NCBI RefSeq assembly: GCF_001969445.1
Contig: NZ_CP017297.1
Location: 62,001 to 126,000 of the forward strand
DNA from: Brachybacterium sp. P6-10-X1
Lineage (GTDB): Bacteria; Actinomycetota; Actinomycetes; Actinomycetales; Dermabacteraceae
Reading direction: 5' to 3'
DNA length: 64,000 bases
The notes below the pieces were generated by a model that was not told the origin of the DNA, did no database searches, and saw nothing but the letters and a program-made list of their open reading frames with translations. Positions 60,064 to 64,000 of the stretch are shown piece by piece. Within the stretch, counting starts at the first letter, position 1. Each line of letters starts with the position of its first letter. The position numbers and the translations under genes were made by a program.

Positions 60064-61644
60064 TCAGTTGACGTCTTCGAGGATGTTGGTGAAGCGGAAC
60101 TGGATCGCCGCGAGGACGCCGGTCAGGGCGAACAGGACGACCGAGACCGCCGAGGCGAAGCCGAAGTCCGCGCCCGAGCCGCCGAAGGCGATGCGGTAGA
60201 TCATCGAGATGAGGATGTCGGTGCCGCCGCGGGTGTACTCCCCGGCCAGGAACGGCCCGCCCTCGGTGAGCAGCTGGATCGCGTTGAAGTTGTTGAAGTT
60301 GAAGGCGAAGGACGCCACCAGCAGAGGCGCGACCGCGACCAGCAGCAGCGGGGTGACGACCTTGACGGTGGTCTGCAGGCGGCTGGCGCCGTCCATGCGG
60401 GCGGCCTCCGTCATGTCCGAGGGGATCGCCTGCAGGGCGCCGGTGGAGACGATGAACATGTAGGGGAATCCCATCCACAGGTTCGTCAGCAGCACCGCGG
60501 CCTTGGCCAGGGTCGGATCGCCCAGCCAGTCCAGGTGCAGGCCCAGGGTCTCGTTGATCAGCCCGAAGTCGCGGTTGTAGAAGTTCGACCACACCAGCAG
60601 GGAGATGAATCCGGGGACCGCGTACGGCATCAGCAGGATCGAGCGGTACAGGCGCCGACCCCTCATCCGCGGGTCGTTCAGGATCAGGGCGAGGGCGAAG
60701 CCGACCACGAAGGTCGCCAGCACCGAGCCGAGCGCGAAGACGAGCGTCCACACGAACGCCGCGGCGAACTGCCCCGCGATGTTCCCGTTGGTGAACAGGC
60801 GCTCGTAGTTGTTCAGCCCCACGTTCTGCAGCCAGGACTGGCCGAAGGCGCGTTCGCCGCTGGAGTTCACGAAGTACTTGGTGTCGCCGATCTTGCCGAC
60901 CGTGTACTCCTCGCCCGTGCGGGAGTCGGTGATGGTGTCGGTGGCCTCGTCGTAGCTGAGGACCGTGGTGCCCTCGAAGGCCTGGTTCGCCCCCTGGACC
61001 CGCACCGCGGAGGTGTCCGAGATGGGCACGGCCAGCTGCTGCAGCGCGTCGTAGGCGGCGTTGACCTGGCGGGCGTCCAGGATCGTGTACCCCTCGGCTT
61101 CGGTGACGAAGCCCGAGGTCACGGTGACCTCGTCGGCGGGGACCTCCTCGAGCGAGGTGGTCTCGTCACCGCGGTGGACGGTGCCCGTCTCCGGGTCCAC
61201 GAGGAACAGCGTGAAGGGTCCCTCGACCGGATCGCCCTTCGTGCCGACCGCCATGTTGTACCAGGTGGAGTCCTCTGTCTGCTGCACCGAGTTGGCGATG
61301 ATCGAATCGATCGCCTGCTCCTTGGTGCCGCGGGTGCCGTCTCCGAAGTTCGTCAGCGAGTACCCGACCGTGAGGATGATCGGGGTGATCAGGAAGACCA
61401 CCAGGAAGAAGGTGCCGGGGAAGAGGTATTTGCCCGGGACGAAGCGCTTGGTCGAGTACAGGACGAAGATCGCGACCGCGGACAGGACCGTGACGGCCAG
61501 CCACATCCACTGCTGCAGCTGGATCATCAGCGGCACGGTGAAGGCGACCACGGCGAGGACGGCACCGAGGAACAGCACACGGACCAGCACCGCACCGATG
61601 GTGGTGGTGCGATCGCGATGCGCGGGCGCATGGGTGGAGGACAT
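60064..61644 (-). CDS. malF: Maltodextrin ABC transporter permease MalF
   Basis: 526 residues. Three early hydrophobic segments, then a long extracytoplasmic loop of about 170 residues (VDPETGTVHRGDETTSLEEV), as in MalF P2. The core helices contain the EAA loop SDMTEAARMDGASRLQTTVK. Partner of MalG, 13 bases downstream. The ATG at 61644 is chosen for length; the ribosome binding site is weak. Confidence 0.94.
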   Translation of the reverse strand: MSSTHAPAHRDRTTTIGAVLVRVLFLGAVLAVVAFTVPLMIQLQQWMWLAVTVLSAVAIFVLYSTKRFVPGKYLFPGTFFLVVFLITPIILTVGYSLTNFGDGTRGTKEQAIDSIIANSVQQTEDSTWYNMAVGTKGDPVEGPFTLFLVDPETGTVHRGDETTSLEEVPADEVTVTSGFVTEAEGYTILDARQVNAAYDALQQLAVPISDTSAVRVQGANQAFEGTTVLSYDEATDTITDSRTGEEYTVGKIGDTKYFVNSSGERAFGQSWLQNVGLNNYERLFTNGNIAGQFAAAFVWTLVFALGSVLATFVVGFALALILNDPRMRGRRLYRSILLMPYAVPGFISLLVWSNFYNRDFGLINETLGLHLDWLGDPTLAKAAVLLTNLWMGFPYMFIVSTGALQAIPSDMTEAARMDGASRLQTTVKVVTPLLLVAVAPLLVASFAFNFNNFNAIQLLTEGGPFLAGEYTRGGTDILISMIYRIAFGGSGADFGFASAVSVVLFALTGVLAAIQFRFTNILEDVN

Positions 61645-61753
61645 GGCGACGCTGCCTTTCGAGGATCTGGGGAGCGGGTCGGGCGCGGACGGGTCGGAGG
61701 GCAGGGGCGGGACGGGGCCGGCACTGTCGCCGCCCCGTCCCGCCCTGCCGGGA

Positions 61754-63055
61754 TCAGCCGATCTGGCTGGTGATCTCCTCACCGGCGGAGACCATGGTGT
61801 CCTCCGGGTCTGCGCCGCCGACGATGTTCGCCTCCGCCTGTCCCAGCGGCTGCCAGATGGCGGCCATCTCGGGGATGGCGGGCATCGCCTCCGCACTCTC
61901 GGCGAGCTCGGCGATCTTGATGACCTCGGGGAACTCGCCGGCGAGCTTCTCCTGCAGCGCGAGATTCACCGGGGGCAGCTCGTTCTTGGGGAACATCTGC
62001 TCGGCGATGTCCGGTGAGGACGCCACCGCGGTCGCGAACTGCTGGGCGAAGGCCGGGTTCTTGCCGCCCGCGGCGACGTAGAAGGCGTTGACGCCCGCGA
62101 AGGGCACCGCCGGGTCCAGGCCCTCGAAGCCGGGGATCGCGCTCATGGAGAAGTCGAGCTCGGCGGTGCGGATGTTCTCGATCGCCCATGGGCCGGAGAC
62201 CAGGTAGGCGGCCTTGCCGTCGGTGAACAGGGAGATCGCGTTGTCGCCGGTGATCGAGGTGGACAGCACGCCGGCCTCGCCGAGTTCGGCGATCTTCTCG
62301 GCCGCGGTGATCGAGCCCTCCTGGCCGACGCCGACGTCGGAGGGGTCGAAGTTGCCCTCGGAGTCCTTGCCGAACAGGTACCCGCCGCCGGAGGTGTAGA
62401 AGGGCTCCATGTGGTACGCATCGCCCTGCTCGCCGACCGGGAGCGACAGCGGGTTCTCGGCACCGCCGGCCTCGGCCGCGGCGACCATCTCCTCGACGGT
62501 GGCGGGCTCGGGGACGTCGGTCAGGGCGTTGTTGGCGAACAGCACCAAGGTCTCCACGGCGTAGGGGACGCCGTAGGTCTGCCCGTTGTAGGTGACCGCC
62601 TCGAGGCCGATCGGCGCGAGGGAGTCGGCTGCGCTGCCCGGCAGCTGGACCGGGGAGATGGAACCGTTCTGGACCATGTTCCCGATCCAGTCGTGGGCGG
62701 CCACGATCATGTCCGGACCGTTGCCCGCCTGATTGGCGGTGATGAAGTTGCCCTGGAGGTCCTCGGCGACGGTCTGGACCGCGACGGTGAGGCCGTTGGC
62801 CTCGCCCCAGGCGGCGGCAGGCTCTTCGAGCGAGGCGGCCTTCTCGGCATCGGTCCAGATCACGAGATCGGCATCGGCGCGGGCGGGAGCACCCTCCTCG
62901 CCGCCCTCCGCGGCGCCGCCGGCATCGGACGCGCCGCCGGCATCGGAGGCGCCCCCGGCGCCACCACCGGCCTCCTCCCCGCCGCAGGCGGCGAGCAGGG
63001 TGGTCCCGGCGGCGAGGCCACCGAGAGCGAGGAAACTCTGTCGACGGATCTGCAC
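61754..63055 (-). CDS. malE: Maltodextrin-binding lipoprotein MalE
   Basis: 433 residues from a GTG after AAAGGAGAAGAC. Lipoprotein signal peptide: IRRQSFLALGGLAAGTTLLA with lipobox LAAC at about residue 24. A flexible Gly/Ala/Asp-rich linker follows (GGASDAGGASDAGGAAEGG). The mature part is a family 1 solute-binding protein: DLVIWTDAEKAASLEEPAAA and YGVPYAVETLVLFANNALT. First gene of malE-malF-malG-GH13-GH13, divergent from a LacI-type repressor. Confidence 0.93.
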   Translation of the reverse strand: MQIRRQSFLALGGLAAGTTLLAACGGEEAGGGAGGASDAGGASDAGGAAEGGEEGAPARADADLVIWTDAEKAASLEEPAAAWGEANGLTVAVQTVAEDLQGNFITANQAGNGPDMIVAAHDWIGNMVQNGSISPVQLPGSAADSLAPIGLEAVTYNGQTYGVPYAVETLVLFANNALTDVPEPATVEEMVAAAEAGGAENPLSLPVGEQGDAYHMEPFYTSGGGYLFGKDSEGNFDPSDVGVGQEGSITAAEKIAELGEAGVLSTSITGDNAISLFTDGKAAYLVSGPWAIENIRTAELDFSMSAIPGFEGLDPAVPFAGVNAFYVAAGGKNPAFAQQFATAVASSPDIAEQMFPKNELPPVNLALQEKLAGEFPEVIKIAELAESAEAMPAIPEMAAIWQPLGQAEANIVGGADPEDTMVSAGEEITSQIG

Positions 63056-63147
63056 GTCTTCTCCTTTGAATCGTGGAGCGACCGCCTCCCGTGGCGGTGC
63101 TCGATGCGGCAACACTAGGACGCGGACCCCGATTCGTGCAAGAACAC

Positions 63148-63159
63148 GCAAGATCTTGC
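63148..63159. promoter_or_regulatory. MalR-type operator in the malE/lacI intergenic region
   Basis: Perfect palindrome GCAAGATCTTGC, with a further TGCAAG half-site at 63137-63142. Repeated (T)GCAAG/CTTGCA elements are the known binding pattern of LacI-type maltose repressors in Streptomyces. It lies between malE and the divergent regulator and would control both. Confidence 0.75.
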
Positions 63160-63212
63160 AGGTATCGATCCGGCCACGGGTGACGACGCACGAGGTCTGC
63201 AAGGATGAGGTC

Positions 63213-64000
63213 ATGACACGACTCATCGACATCGCCCACGCCGCCGGGGTCAGCGAGGCGACGGTCTCCCGGGTGCTCAACGGGAAGACAGGCGTCAACG
63301 AGGCCACGCGCCTGTCCGTGCTGGACGTCGCGCGGCGGCTGGGGCGGGACGTGGGCCCGGAGGCGGTCGGCTCCGGGCCGCTGGTCGGCGTGCTGGTGCC
63401 GGACCTGGACAACCAGGTCTTCGCCGCCTGGGCCGAGCGCATCGAGGCCGAGCTCTTCGAACGCGGCGCCTCCACCCTGGTGGCCATGCGGGCCCGTACG
63501 GTGGAGCGTGAGAGAGAGATCTTGCAGCGATTCTTGCACTGCGGGGTCGAAGCGATCATCGTCGTCTCCGGCCACCATGCCCAGCACCGCGGCCCGGTCG
63601 AGCACTACCGCGAGATCGTCGCCGCCGGGACCCCGCTGGTGCTCGTCAACGGCGTGCGCGACGACCTCGACGCGGCCTTCCTCTCCACCGACGACGAGCA
63701 CGCGATGCGCCTGACCCTCACCCATCTGCAGGACCTCGGCCACCGCCGGATCGGTCTCGCCGTGGGCGATGAGCACACCTGGCCGGTGCGCGAGAAGCTC
63801 GCGGTGTTCGACGAGGTCGCGGCCACCTACCCCGCCGGAGCCTGGGCCACCGCCTTCACCGACTTCTCCTACGCGGGCGGGTACGAGGCCGCCCGCGACC
63901 TGGTCTCCCGCGACGTGACCGCCCTCGTGTGCGGCTCGGACGTGATGGCGGCCGGTGCGCTCGAGGCCCTCCGCGCCCTCGACCTGCGCGTGCCCGAGGA
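63213..64000 (+). CDS. LacI family transcriptional repressor, MalR-like (partial, runs off window)
   Basis: At least 262 residues, open to the window end. The helix-turn-helix and hinge helix are LIDIAHAAGVSEATVSRVLN followed by GKTGVNEATRLSVLDVARRL. The periplasmic-binding-protein-like core has LVGVLVPDLDNQVFAAWAER, DAAFLSTDDEHAMRLTLTHL, GHRRIGLAVGDEHTWPV and LVCGSDVMAAGALEAL. Divergent from malE with a GCAAG palindrome between, it is the likely maltodextrin-responsive repressor of the operon. Confidence 0.93.
   Translation, partial: MTRLIDIAHAAGVSEATVSRVLNGKTGVNEATRLSVLDVARRLGRDVGPEAVGSGPLVGVLVPDLDNQVFAAWAERIEAELFERGASTLVAMRARTVEREREILQRFLHCGVEAIIVVSGHHAQHRGPVEHYREIVAAGTPLVLVNGVRDDLDAAFLSTDDEHAMRLTLTHLQDLGHRRIGLAVGDEHTWPVREKLAVFDEVAATYPAGAWATAFTDFSYAGGYEAARDLVSRDVTALVCGSDVMAAGALEALRALDLRVPE

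Noticed and set aside
55135..60071. Two plus-strand frames of over 900 codons opposite the GH13 genes
   Set aside because: Antisense shadows of the maltodextrin operon; no family resemblance.
1..64000. tRNA, rRNA or CRISPR arrays
   Set aside because: No cloverleaf-like T-loop/anticodon arrangement, rRNA segment or regularly spaced repeat array was seen on reading both strands; not computed with a model.

Overview
The window is high-GC, gene-dense DNA from an actinobacterium. The evidence is a pair of mycothiol-type genes, an HspR/HAIR-controlled dnaK operon, a DUF222/HNH protein of the 13E12 type with a LexA-like box, and many genes that look leaderless. Two D-aspartate-ligase-like ATP-grasp proteins around an Asp/Glu racemase would fit a genus with a D-Asp/D-Glu peptidoglycan bridge, such as Brachybacterium or another member of the Dermabacteraceae. 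That placement is inference; no rRNA or other marker gene is present.

Layout. 1-8.5 kb: end of a TPP-riboswitch-controlled YkoE-like gene, an M13 peptidase, membrane proteins, an ADP-ribosylglycohydrolase, an EEP-family nuclease, and an MshB-like deacetylase overlapping an MshA-like glycosyltransferase. 8.5-18 kb: FAD monooxygenase, DUF222/HNH protein, a NarL-type two-component pair, DUF899, GrpB and SRPBCC proteins, and an NAD(P)-dependent epimerase divergent from a TetR regulator across a triple-repeat operator. 18-23 kb: FmdB-like protein and formamidase, a phosphotransferase, and a cluster of methyltransferases and P-loop proteins. 23-33 kb: central carbon metabolism, with ilvD, the lactate genes (lldD, permease, divergent FadR-type regulator with a palindromic operator) and the prpD-prpB-prpC methylcitrate operon.

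33-43 kb is more accessory. It has a spermidine-synthase-like protein, a GNAT, an MFS gene broken at a 13-G tract, LysR and TetR remnants, a TetR gene with three operator-like repeats, small membrane proteins, IS3 and other transposase remnants, a lower-GC VOC gene broken at a 9-C tract, and a second MFS gene divergent from an ArsR-like regulator.

43-47.6 kb is the dnaK-grpE-dnaJ-hspR heat-shock locus with two HAIR boxes. 47.5-51 kb holds two glycosyltransferases and a DedA/VTT membrane protein. 51-55 kb holds a cupin and the ligase-racemase-ligase cassette, the most interesting locus here. 55-64 kb is a maltodextrin operon (binding lipoprotein, MalF, MalG, two GH13 enzymes) divergent from a LacI-type repressor that runs off the window end.

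Two themes cross the window. At least eleven genes or candidate genes have TANNNT 6-7 nt before the start codon, as expected for leaderless mRNAs. Three coding regions look broken by the loss of one base in a G/C homopolymer (9685-9687, 35201-35213, 40219-40227), through phase variation, decay or sequencing undercalls.
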